Source: Myrmaecium sp. VS I D KN 1 (Eukaryota > Ascomycota > Dothideomycetes > Valsariales > Valsariaceae). Taken from it: a stretch of 64,000 nucleotides of DNA. Positions 55,301 through 64,000 of the stretch are shown piece after piece; the stretch's first letter is position 1, and each line of letters begins with the position of its first letter. Position numbers and translations under genes: made by a program. Under the pieces are notes generated by a model. The model was given only the letters and a program-made list of their open reading frames with translations, was not told where the DNA came from and made no database searches. Location of the stretch: assembly GCA_019775845.1 (NCBI GenBank), contig JADQAV010000032.1, positions 186,001 to 250,000 of the forward strand, written 5' to 3'.

Positions 55301-55451
55301 GCCGATGCAGCAGCCACCGATGATGGGCGCCATGGGTTTCCCGCAGAATGGTATGGCGATGATGCCGCAAGCGGGCATGCAGAGTCAGGCTTCGATGGAT
55401 CCGCGGCAGCGCGAGAAGATCGATCGCTGGAGGATGGGCGTCTCTCCTTAA
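52353..55451 (+). CDS. Uncharacterised fungal protein with acidic L-x-x-R-x-x-R-L repeats and Met-rich tail
   Basis: Single exon, 1032 aa, no domain of known function recognised. Residues ~28-70 form a helical LQGAYVSNIEKLEQHAERMS / IGEEIRKLQLEQKLSESRRN segment. The middle is disordered and Ser/Pro-rich, with basic patches (LNILLGRRRSSSTD). From ~585 comes TTLLAELQIRKQQQRQRNRT, then FPNGMHSTLLELDAVAAIEK and EDEDVPLGMLYAGKKGV. Three acidic-basic motifs follow at about 60-residue spacing: NEPLSSRRARLR (~656), NETLAQRTRRLR (~715) and EETLGQRRARLQ (~776). The last ~110 residues are Met/Gly/Pro-rich and end PRQREKIDRWRMGVSP. Probably a scaffold or RNA/cortex-associated protein, but this is not demonstrated. 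Confidence 0.85.
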   Translation: MAATPEPMARPSSSDSPPALEHPTPDLQTLQGAYVSNIEKLEQHAERMSMSGSDIGEEIRKLQLEQKLSESRRNSIRSSQAEEAGSLPQNRSRNVSTSSYSNSIVDLNNNLRRGGGGLSSPGGYITSPGGSIRSGSWSHQSLPRPRSSSRVSRLGAIDQNGEELKSPASIDQASAIPLPQSPYGDSTPYEYAHIAQEMIDFDNLASRQQEEYANAYGGHMHYSDIYPQRPASACSGDTFQQANKLFQDFDGVHYAPTEVGDAQSIRHSSYNFPHPPQTSAHAPPDENMVYYPAPVPRMLNLPKRLSQLPSTSVQTKRRTQLLEEINPEARRSSIWHGPEHGRHSSNSSANLPESPQKHKGHDPRQSTTNFTSLPPQLRASVYFDPPPVEVEVPLQDGSATRTLEGILEASTRAPVSAFVDHPFAGHVGAEVYGKESARKSTATLAQVESEPKKNRSSLNILLGRRRSSSTDQITNKLQKRNSTMTVATVIGPKRNSAGGDTLKQTDAEETDHTGKNALATDDDRLQGQDDEGQLEDVPLPDEPQIHGAPTTLLAELQIRKQQQRQRNRTAATAFPNGMHSTLLELDAVAAIEKQKRFHKRPALAWEDPDAAPPEMAEDEDEDVPLGMLYAGKKGVSGPGNDLDRPLGLIEKRELEDNEPLSSRRARLRGEEPNRLSTPNIQSNPQATRSSELLPNIAVEGLSSPGPEAAKEEDDDENETLAQRTRRLRSKQALDKPIEELHSRNISGEFASELLSRLGGDGDKKKPDATPPATADEEEETLGQRRARLQAEALARGGSGEPAGSPGRHALRQSHSLADLLAAHPVTTARKVSNDALVDHLAPGSLLSRAEKTQTKHKKALLETNRRSSSYMLEKPLVDVGDRARESDPRTKSMVGLPVGGMPMSQPQMGMLNTGMPMSPGHMSMGSMGGMSVGMGMGPMMSPYMPPIQQGMWMPGMMGFQPNMGVGFPSPHMGAMAYPNMMGLPMQQPPMMGAMGFPQNGMAMMPQAGMQSQASMDPRQREKIDRWRMGVSP

Positions 55452-56000
55452 CTAACTCTTTCTATCTTTCTTTTGTCCGTACTTCCCCCATTTTTTCGAT
55501 TCTCGCGTTCGAGCGTCTCGACAATCCATCTGATTTTTCCTTCTCATTACTGAATTTGGGGCGATTCATCAGCATATGGCATTTTGAAAGGACAGGCGGC
55601 TTTTGCATCAGCATATGGGTCTCTTAAGTCATACCGATTACAACCTTGATTCGAGGTCGTATGCGTTTTCTTCGGGAGGCAAATATATTTATATACTATT
55701 TTAATCAAGCGATGGTATTAATGCCAGGTAGTTACAACAACCTCTTACATATTGACGTCAAGAACTGTAGCAGATTCGTAAGTACACGTACCTTTTGTGT
55801 TGGGGGATTATTTGGTGGTGTACAGCGAGGACAAGGCTGGTAGTTGCGAGTCACGTGAATTGGCTTGCCAACCGTGGTCTGTGCACGGAGCTTGCGCATC
55901 ATCGTCGGGCGGCGTCCAAGCAAGCTGCCACTCTCCAGTTCCAGAGACACCCTATCAGGCAGACCATCGCCATACCAGTCTGTCTGCAACCATTGTCACC
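55452..56000. other. Intergenic upstream of V-ATPase subunit a
   Basis: 3' UTR of the 1032-aa gene and promoter of the V-ATPase gene, same strand. Nothing else seen. Confidence 0.5.
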
Positions 56001-58697
56001 ATGGGGCCCCATCAGGACACCCTCTTCCGCTCTGCGGAGATGTCTTTGACCCAGCTCTACATCTCAAATGAGATAGGGCGCGAGGTCGTGAGCGCTCTCG
56101 GAGAGCTGGGGGTCATGGACTTCAGAGACGTGAGTTAATCTGGACATTGCTAAGGGAGATGCTTGGGACATGCCCGAATTACTGACCGTCCTCCCCTTTT
56201 CAGCTGAACTCCGAAACATCTGCATTCCAACGAACCTTTACCCAGGAGATCCGGAGGCTGGATAACGTCGAGCGTCAACTCCGCTACTTTCACTCCCAGA
56301 TGGATAAAGCCGGGATACCGATGCGGTCGATCTACGAATTCGACAACGTGATGGCTGCGCCGTCCGCGACGGAGATCGACGAGTTGGTGGACCGGAGCCA
56401 GAGCTTGGAGAACCGGATTGCGTCATTGAACGAGAGCTACGAGACGCTCAAGAAGAGAGAGGTCGAGCTCACCGAGTGGCGATGGGTGCTGAGAGAGGCT
56501 GGGGGGTTCTTCGATCGGGCTCGCGGCCAGACTGAAGAGATCAGACACTCGGTCGACAACGACGACGCGCCGCTGCTGCGGGATGTCGAGCAGATGCCTC
56601 AGAATGGAGATGCACAGGGAGATGCTACCTTCTCCGTGATGAACATCGGGTTCGTCGCTGGTGTCATCTCCCGTGAGCGCATGGCTGCTTTCGAAAGGAT
56701 TCTCTGGAGAACTCTCCGTGGTAACCTGTATATGAACCAGTCCGAGATCCCCGAGCCGATCATCAACCCGGAGACGAACGAGGAGGTCAATAAGAATGTC
56801 TTCATCATCTTCGCGCATGGAAAGGAGATCGTTGCCAAGATTCGCAAGATTTCCGAGTCTCTGGGGGCGGATCTTTACAGCGTGGACGAGAATAGCGAAC
56901 TCCGCCGGGATCAGATTCACGAGGTCAACTCCCGCTTGAGCGATCTGTCGAGTGTTTTGCAGAACACCAAGCAGACACTTGATGCTGAACTGACTGCTAT
57001 CGGCCGTAGCCTTGCAGCTTGGATGGTGGTCGTTAAGAAAGAAAAGGCCGTCTATCAAACACTCAACAAGTTCTCTTATGATCAGCAACGGAAGACCTTG
57101 ATTGCGGAGGCTTGGTGTCCGACGAGCTCCCTTGGGTTGATCAAGTCAACCCTTCAGGATGTCAACGACCGTGCTGGTCTTTCTGTCCCGACTATCGTCA
57201 ACCAGATCAAGACTTCCAAGACTCCGCCCACATACTTCAAAACCAACAAGTTCACGGAGGCTTTCCAAACCATCATCAACGCTTATGGGACTGCCAAGTA
57301 CACCGAAGTCAATCCCGGTCTTGCAACTATCGTTACGTTCCCTTTCATGTTCGCCGTCATGTTCGGTGACTTTGGACATGGTCTGATCATGACTTTGGCA
57401 GCCTGCGCGCTCATCCACTGGGAGAGGAAGCTCGCAAGAACGAAGCTGGACGAACTCGTATCTATGGCATTCTATGGTCGCTACATCATGTTGATGATGG
57501 GCATCTTCTCGATGTACACCGGTTTGATCTACAACGATGCTTTCTCGAAGCCTCTGCCCATGTTCAAGTCCATGTGGACGTGGCCCTCGGATATTCCGGA
57601 AGGAGTAGAAATCCAAGCCCGGCGCGTTGACGGCTACACCTATCCATTTGGATTGGACTGGAACTGGCACGGCGCTACCAACGCTCTTCTTTTCAGCAAC
57701 AGTCTCAAGATGAAGTTGAGTATCCTTCTTGGTTGGGCGCATATGACATATTCTCTCTGCAACTCTTATGTCAACGCTCGCCACTTCAAGACGCCCATCG
57801 ATATCTGGGCCAACTTCATCCCTGGAATGATCTTCTATCAGTCCATTTTCGGTTACCTCGGTTTCTGCATCGTTTACAAGTGGTCCGTTGATTGGGTGGC
57901 CATTGGCAAACCTGCCCCAAGTCTGCTGAACATGCTCATCTTCATGTTCCTCTCGCCCGGGACTATCGAGACTGAACTTTACAAAGGCCAGGGGACCATT
58001 CAGGTTATCCTCTTGCTCATGGCTGTGGCTTGCGTCCCGGTTATGCTGTTCTTGAAGCCTTTCTGGCTCCGATACGAGCACAACAAGGCTCGCCGGCTCG
58101 GATATCGCGGGATCGGAGAAAGTACTCGTGTCAGCGCCCTGGACGATGATGATGATGACCATCGCATGAACGGCGGTCGCGCGAGCTTCGGTGACGACGA
58201 GGACGGTGTTGCCATGATCACACAGGACATCGGTGAGGAGCATGAGGAGTTTGAATTCTCCGAGGAAATGATCCACCAGGTCATTCACACCATTGAGTTC
58301 TGCCTGAACTGCGTCTCCCACACCGCCTCCTACCTACGTCTTTGGGCCTTGTCCCTCGCTCATCAGCAGCTTTCCATCGTGTTGTGGGACATGACTTTGA
58401 ACATTGCCTTCGGCATGTCTGGAATCGTCGGCGTCATTGCCGTCTTCTTCCTCTTTGGACTTTGGTTCATTCTTACCGTGTTCGTCCTGTGCATTATGGA
58501 GGGGACCAGCGCCATGTTGCACAGTTTGCGTTTGCATTGGGTCGAAGGTAAGTCCAGCAATGCTCTCTCACTTCTTACTCGTAAGATGCCAATGACTGAC
58601 ACCCTCAACAGCTATGTCGAAGTTCTTCATGGGCGACGGTGTGCCTTTCGAGCCTTTCAGCTTCAAGACACTATTGGAGGAGAATCCTGTCGAATGA
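56001..58697 (+). CDS. V-type proton ATPase 100-kDa subunit a (VPH1-like)
   Basis: Join(56001..56129,56204..58547,58612..58697), 852 aa. Vo-sector subunit forming the proton half-channels of the vacuolar/Golgi V-ATPase. The N-terminal cytosolic half begins with [20 protein letters not shown] and [20 protein letters not shown]. The membrane half has the expected segments, including [40 protein letters not shown] and [19 protein letters not shown] with the essential Arg. Intron 2 restores [20 protein letters not shown] and the terminal [13 protein letters not shown]. An acidic loop ([20 protein letters not shown]) sits before the last helices, as in fungal orthologues. Confidence 0.98.
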
Positions 58698-59066
58698 TCG
58701 CAAAATCCGCTTTGTTGATTCTTTATTTCTTGTATTCGGTTATTCGTGGCATATAGGTCGAAATCTAGCGGCTAGCGTTAGATGTGTATAGAATGTATCC
58801 GTATCGCCTTGTATGATTCAAATCCGTGATTATATGCAAATGGCCAATCTACTGCGCTATCCTTGGGATTGTTGTAATCCTGCGGATCGTACGGTCTACT
58901 AATCACAACACATGCTATTCCTGATGATGTTGCATCTTGAAAGCCTGAAGCTGGCCCTTGGCGCTTTCCGGAGTTCGACCAATCACAGGCCGCAGCTTGC
59001 GGAGCTCTAGCATGATTGCCCCCGTCATCGCCGCCCCAGCATCATCCACACAACTTCCCTCCAAGG
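58698..59066. other. Short intergenic region, V-ATPase a to TFB1
   Basis: 369 bp with the V-ATPase 3' UTR and TFB1 promoter, same strand. No other feature noticed. Confidence 0.5.
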
Positions 59067-61156
59067 ATGTCGAGCGCACCAGCTCAATACAAGAAGAAAG
59101 ATGGCACGTTGGCCGCCTCTCAAGACAAGCAGTCGGTTCACTGGACCCCTGCCGGGGCATCTGCGCCCACCTTGATCATCCAAGTCAAGGAGATCACCAG
59201 TATGGCGAGCGCGAACTTGCATTAGACAGCGCAGTCACTGACGACATACACATAGACCTCCAGCAGACCCCAGAGAAAGCCGCGAAAGTCTCTCTTCGTA
59301 TCGTCGTTCAGCGAGATCCCACATCCGCAGCCGAGAATCACACCTTCACCTTCACGTCCCCTACGGCCAGGGCCGATCAAGTAGCGATCACACAGATCCT
59401 ACGCGATGAGATTGAAGCGCTCAAACAAAGAGGCGGAGCATCCCACGCTTCGGGAACGCCGGCGAAGACCGCGACACCAGCTCCGTCTTCCAAGCATGAG
59501 GGTCAACCAGCCGCGTTGGCGATCGCTCATGCGGTCACCGCTGCGGCGAACTCGGACGACGACAAGAAGTATGAAGCATCCAGGCTTCTCTCGGACATCC
59601 CGCTGCAGCGATCCTTGCTGGAATCGAACCCGCAGCTGCAGCAGCGACTGAACCAAGCGCTTCGCGAGAAGCCCGAGTCCATCAGCATGAGCCAGTTCTC
59701 GCAGCAGTTCTGGGAGTCTCGGGTGCACCTCTTGCGCGCGCATGCGGTGGAGATGAGCCAGAATCAGGGGCAGTATAATGTGCTGTCCAGGATTAAACCG
59801 AAGCATGACGAGAACGGCGCGTTGGAGTTGAAGCTGAGCCTGGAACAGGTCCAGCTCATTCTCAATCAGCATCCCCTGGTACGGACCGTTTATGACAAGG
59901 AAGTCTTTTCGGAAAGGCGCGATGAAAGGGGTCTGGTTACGAAGGGAATGTCTGAGCCGGAGTTTTGGTCAAAATTCTTCACGAGTCGACTGTTTAAGAA
60001 GTTGAAGGGTGAAACGATCACTGAAATGGATCCTACTGAGCCGAGGATTGACAAATACTTGAACTTCGACGAAGAAGCGGAACGATCGAGGCAACTGAAC
60101 CTTGTCACGGTGCCCCATTTCATTGATCTGGAAGGTAACGAACAGAACCACAGTCAACGCAAAGGGAACGCTCCGGATATCACAATGAGGTCCAGATCTC
60201 GTGCTGAAGTACCCATCCTGAGGGTCCTTAACAGCATGAGTGAGAAAATGATGGCCGACGTCACCCCCTCCGATCTCGATCCCCATGCGCCTGCTGGTAT
60301 GGTTGAGGAGACATATCGACAGCTGCAGTTGCGCGACCTACAGCGTGAAGGCGAGGACAATCGTATCACACTGCAAATCAAAGATCAGAAGCGCTTCTTC
60401 TCCCGGGCCAAAGGCGATCAGTTGTCGGCGGAGGCGTCCTTCTACGCCAAACAATCACCCACCGAGGTTATGTCAAAACTGAAGGGTGACTTTGAGCCCC
60501 TATGGAGCTTAAGTTCGAATACCGGCGGATTGGATCTTCAAGTAGCCATCGGCTATAAAGAAGATAGTGATGACGACGAAGATACCAACGCACCGAAGAA
60601 AATGCGGATCGGAAGTAAAGCTGCGCGATCCGCATCTACCAGGCAAATAATGAGTGCCATTCAGCAACGGCGCACGCAATCAAGCGACTTATCGAGCCTG
60701 GTGGAGGAGAAAATGTCCTCGACAGGAAACAGAAAATATGGTTTCCCCAGCGACATATACGATTCGTTGACGATGACGCATAACACAACAGTAGAGTTCC
60801 TACATTATTTTTGGTCGGTCTTTTTGTCGGGAGATCCGGACCGTGCCGGTGAGATCGCAAAGCTTGTCGAGACGCTTGACAGATCGCTCGACAGGATCAA
60901 GGCTGTTGCCGATGCTGCCGAAGAAGACAGGAACCGCCAGATCGAGCGGGCAAAGAAGCAGCTGCAGGAACATTACCAGCGAACGGGACGCAAGAAAGCG
61001 TTCAACCCTGCTGTCATCAAGGCGGGCGGTGCCGCGTCCGTCAATGCCCTGATGGCACCAACAGTTCGAGCCATCAAAGCCGCCACGGACGAGTACAGAA
61101 GGGTTCTAGAAGCGCAGATGTCCCAGAATCAGCCTCAGCCGGGCCAGGTGGGCTGA
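59067..61156 (+). CDS. TFB1: TFIIH subunit TFB1 / p62
   Basis: Join(59067..59199,59256..61156), 677 aa. Core TFIIH subunit for transcription initiation and nucleotide-excision repair. The N-terminal PH-like domain starts AQYKKKDGTLAASQDKQSVH and is rebuilt across the 56-nt intron (EIT-NLQQTPEKAAKVSLRI, then ENHTFTFTSPTARADQVAIT). The two BSD domains are visible: ISMSQFSQQFWESRVHLLRA and MSEPEFWSKFFTSRLFKKLK, each with the Phe-Trp pair. The C-terminal helical region contains TVEFLHYFWSVFLSGDPDRA and a long Lys/Glu/Arg helix, ending near NALMAPTVRAIKAATDEYRR. Length and order match fungal Tfb1. Confidence 0.95.
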
Positions 61157-62496
61157 GCCGGCGTTCTTTGTCTCTCCCTTGCCCTTTGGCTTTCTTTGGA
61201 TAACGGGAATTTCTTGTTACAGCATAGCGACGGTGTTACAGGGCTGACTTTCGGGGCGGCACCATATGGCTGGAAGAGGGGTCTTCTTCATGGAGTGGCG
61301 TTTTTGTGATGGACGGACGCGATGGCCTGATTCTTGCAGCAGCATTTCTCATATTCACACATGAAGAAGCCCTCTCGCTCGGTCCTCGTGCTTCTAATGG
61401 CATCCTAGCAAGTGTATGCATACCATCTTGCTCTGTGTAACATGTGCTGGTCTGGCTTAGCAAAAGGAGCCTCCCATGATGAAGTATTATAGAAGACATT
61501 GCTTGGCGTCATGTCTAAAGGCCACAGGCTGTCGCCGTTCGGAGCTCTGCCCGGCTCCGCCAGGCTCTACAAAAAAGCAATCCGACAGCTACCCTGGTAT
61601 CACTGAGGCGGGGGGAGAGTCACGGATGACCTCAGTTGTCCCATGAGATTTGCAGGTTGGTTGGCAACCTCGCAGGCCAGTGGGGAGCACCCGAACGATT
61701 TCTCCGCGGATTTTATGCTGTTGGATCTGGCAGCATTGATGCATGCAAAATGCAGTGGACAAGGTCTCCGATCTGCCTTTACGGGACGGACGTGACATCA
61801 TGGGAACTCTTTCATGTCTCGGTTGGATGGTTTGGCTGCTGTGTAATAGAATGGCGAGGTTGTGGTTCCCCGGAAGACTTATTGATCACCTCTATCTTTG
61901 CACACATGACTTGCACCACAATATAATGCACTTTTGCTACCACGCCCTGTAGTCACGATGGTGTCTTAAGAGAACAACTCGCTCTCGAGTACGGACCTCA
62001 GGAAAAATACAACCTTCGTTCTTCATTTCTGTGAACGCTAGCTTCTTGATTATGTTGGTATCCGACTGCTGCTCCGGCTTATAGCCTTCATCATCCCTTC
62101 GGTCCTGAGAGGGCCGCCAATTGACCGTCGTCATCTAATTGGGGAAAGACAGTACTTCAGAAGAGTCCCAGCCTCTCCCGATATTCCTTTCTCATCCTCG
62201 CAGAATACGGCATTTCTAACAACATGACAGAACCGAGATGAAAGTGAGCCGGCAGCACACAATAAAGGGTAAAAACTAGGTGAACGTCCAGCGCATCGAT
62301 GACCAATTGCTCCGAAGCTGATGAGCAGCTAGTGCGGAACAACAGCCTTGAGGCGCTCTGCGCTGAACCTTGCCGATCCTTGCGCTGATCCGGGAATACC
62401 CACGTTCTCATGTTGGAGCTTCGACTTCTTCGCCAAAGACGTTGACGGATGCCATCGGAATACTCGAACGCTCAATGTCGGTTAGCCTTCTCCGGG
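61157..62496. other. Intergenic between TFB1 and the small hypothetical gene
   Basis: 1.3 kb of balanced, lower-GC DNA. TFB1 3' UTR at the left and 3' flank of the hypothetical gene at the right. An alternative last exon of the hypothetical gene could extend down to 62408. Confidence 0.45.
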
Positions 62497-63113
62497 CTAA
62501 AGCTCCCTGATGGGGTCCCAGTAGCCGCTGGCATTGTCTCCGGCTGAACTCGCTGTTAGTTGAGCTATCAGACGACGAGCTTGACCGCGTCCGCAACGGA
62601 TATTGGCGGTAGGATGCATACCTTCAGCAGCAGCAAAGCGCCTATGGTCATGGTGAGCGTTACGTTGCGGACTCCCGAATGGATTCCCTCCGCCCGAGGA
62701 TCGATTGCGGCCGTCCCGGTATCGAAAGACATGCCAAAGGCACCAACGAGCGACCCAGTTCTCCTCGTTCTGTCCGTCACGATAACGACCCTTCTCATAG
62801 TAAGGCCTGGTGATATCGCTGGCTGTTTCCACGATGCGCAGGATCTCTCGGTGCCTGGCTGTCTCCGTAACCTGATCCCACGAGCTTGGCTCCGCCACGT
62901 TCTCCCTGCGGCTCTGCTCGGTCAGATTGCCCTTGTCTGCTTTCAGCCTTTCATAACCGGCGACGGCTTCTCTCTAATAAGGAATCCGTGTCAATCTCCT
63001 GCCTTTGGAGGTGGAATTCTATATACCTTCAGTAACTCATAGATGGCCGTGCCGCGCCGATCATCCTCTTCCAGGCCAAGTCTTTGGAAGAACTCCGCTT
63101 TGGAAGCACTCAT
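62497..63113 (-). CDS. Small hypothetical fungal protein
   Basis: Complement(join(62497..62973,63027..63113)), 187 aa in the simplest model. Exon 1 reads MSASKAEFFQRLGLEEDDRR; a GTATAT...TTAG intron joins IYELLK to REAVAGYERLKAD. The notable part is WVARWCLWHVFRYRDGRNR near residue 100, a Trp/Arg-rich motif that resembles repeatedly occurring hypothetical proteins of Aspergillus-like fungi (from memory, unverified). The 3' end is uncertain: GTATGC near 62620 could be a donor spliced to TTCAG or CCAG, giving an end at YWDPIREL or a different short tail. Function unknown, no membrane or signal segment. Confidence 0.5.
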
Positions 63114-64000
63114 GCGGATTGGTGTAGACGGAGACATGATTCACAAGGCCCAGCGAGTGGACTATCCTAAAGAGACCTCAAAGCCCTGGATGCGACGGAT
63201 CGATGTTCGAGTTGGTCCTTGGCCGTCGCAGTCACCCCTCCGTGCCGTTCTTATACTCGGCGATGGCATCCTTCCTCATGTGATGCTGTACGGACGGACT
63301 TCAGGCCCGTTGTTGATCTGGGAGGCTTCGCCGCAACCTCACAGAAACATCCAGGATCAGCAAAGGCGGTTACTGTGCTTATTGGGTCGCATGGGGCTTC
63401 ATGTTAATGGCGAGACAGTGCTGATGATCAGCCTTGCAAGCTGGGAAATCGGGACACAAGACACACCATTGGTGCCGAGCATACAGCCGCCAGTCAAGCA
63501 ACGTGCCAGATCCGATACAGCCACCGAAAGCGCCTTGTTTGGCCGCCGACAAGATACCTCCCTCGACTAGAAGACGGGTGACTGGAATGGTCCAACTGCG
63601 GGATAGTTCATCTATTGCAAGGAATCGATCGGCAGCTGGTCAGCCGGCGCTGCATTCGATCTCCGGAGAGTCAGATCCCCGGGCTGCTCTGGCGAAATTT
63701 CTAATTGCCCATCGCAGGCCTGTCCCGCTGCGTGTGCTACACCTGGCATCCATACCGGGCAGGGCCACGCGGTTTGCCTGCGAATGCGTTCAGGTCTCTC
63801 CGCGACCGACTCGTTTCCCCTTTTTGACCAAAGTGTGAACGGATACAGACGACGGCCTGGTAGCCTAATTCCTCCAACGGTTCGCTTCGAGTATGCTACA
63901 CAAACACATGGCAACACCTTTGTTCCAACCCGGTTACACACAGGAGGATCATGCAGACCACCACCGCATTGCAATGCTGTCAGAACGGTGCACTGACAGG
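63114..64000. other. Right edge, no gene supported
   Basis: Promoter side of the small hypothetical gene, then about 700 bp with open frames on both strands of up to 175 codons, none with recognisable motifs or clean splice structure. Confidence 0.4.

Noticed and set aside
1-64000. Transposons, virus-like elements or RIP-mutated repeats
   Set aside because: No reverse transcriptase, integrase, transposase or capsid motifs, no long terminal or inverted repeats noticed, and no AT-rich block.
1-64000. tRNA or 5S rRNA genes
   Set aside because: A visual scan for GTTCGAATC-type T-arms on both strands gave only isolated hits without acceptor or D-arm partners. A tRNAscan-type search would settle it.

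Overview
The window looks like a chromosome arm segment from a filamentous ascomycete, most likely a eurotiomycete (Aspergillus/Penicillium-like). The evidence is: short introns (about 50-95 nt) with GTANGT donors and CTAAC-type branch sites, densely packed single-copy housekeeping genes, a Pcl1/2-type cyclin, a GH81 glucanase, and long CT-rich leaders. I see no transposon, no RIP-like AT-rich block, no rRNA, no convincing tRNA and no metabolite-cluster backbone gene. Two short N runs (25713-25760 and 38502-38534) sit at homopolymers. All gene models, including spliced ones, were assembled by eye from splice signals and reading-frame continuity.

Layout. 1.7-7.7 kb: OST2/DAD1 (-), a TMEM14-family membrane protein (+), RTC4 (-) and RCL1 (-). 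8.5-14 kb: a LanC-like protein (-), the 8-oxoguanine glycosylase OGG1 (-), and the U2AF large subunit (+), which shares a 337-bp divergent promoter with OGG1. 14.6-21 kb: a nucleotide-sugar 4,6-dehydratase (+), a GH81 endo-1,3-beta-glucanase without a signal peptide (-), and a membrane-anchored hemerythrin-domain protein (-). 22.4-30.7 kb: an uncharacterised Ser/Pro-rich protein (-), a 3.7-kb desert and a SET-domain lysine methyltransferase (+). 30.7-38.9 kb: a 5.5-kb desert that leads into a Pcl-type cyclin (+). 38.9-44.1 kb: a DUF4385 protein (-), a peroxisomal 3-ketoacyl-CoA thiolase with an intact PTS2 (+), and a small secreted protein (+). 44.5-51.5 kb: a DHA2-type MFS transporter (-), a cytochrome-c-peroxidase-like enzyme (-) and the spliceosome-disassembly factor NTR1/TFIP11 (-). 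52.3-63.1 kb: a 1032-aa fungal protein (+), V-ATPase subunit a (+), TFIIH subunit TFB1 (+) and a small hypothetical gene (-).

The genes do not form one pathway. Most are core machinery: splicing (U2AF, NTR1), DNA repair and transcription (OGG1, TFB1), ribosome biogenesis (RCL1), N-glycosylation (OST2), vacuolar acidification (V-ATPase a) and beta-oxidation (thiolase).

The most unusual signals are not gene families. First, about ten genes on both strands switch their coding strand abruptly from C-rich to G-rich near the 3' end, with synonymous codons changing to match. Second, 1738 nt immediately upstream of the Pcl cyclin start codon contain no sense-strand ATG, although the complementary triplet CAT occurs about 26 times. 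Third, the OGG1 C-terminal tail carries four canonical SUMO-consensus motifs. Fourth, a 1032-aa protein carries an acidic L-x-x-R-x-x-R-L motif at a regular spacing of about 60 residues.
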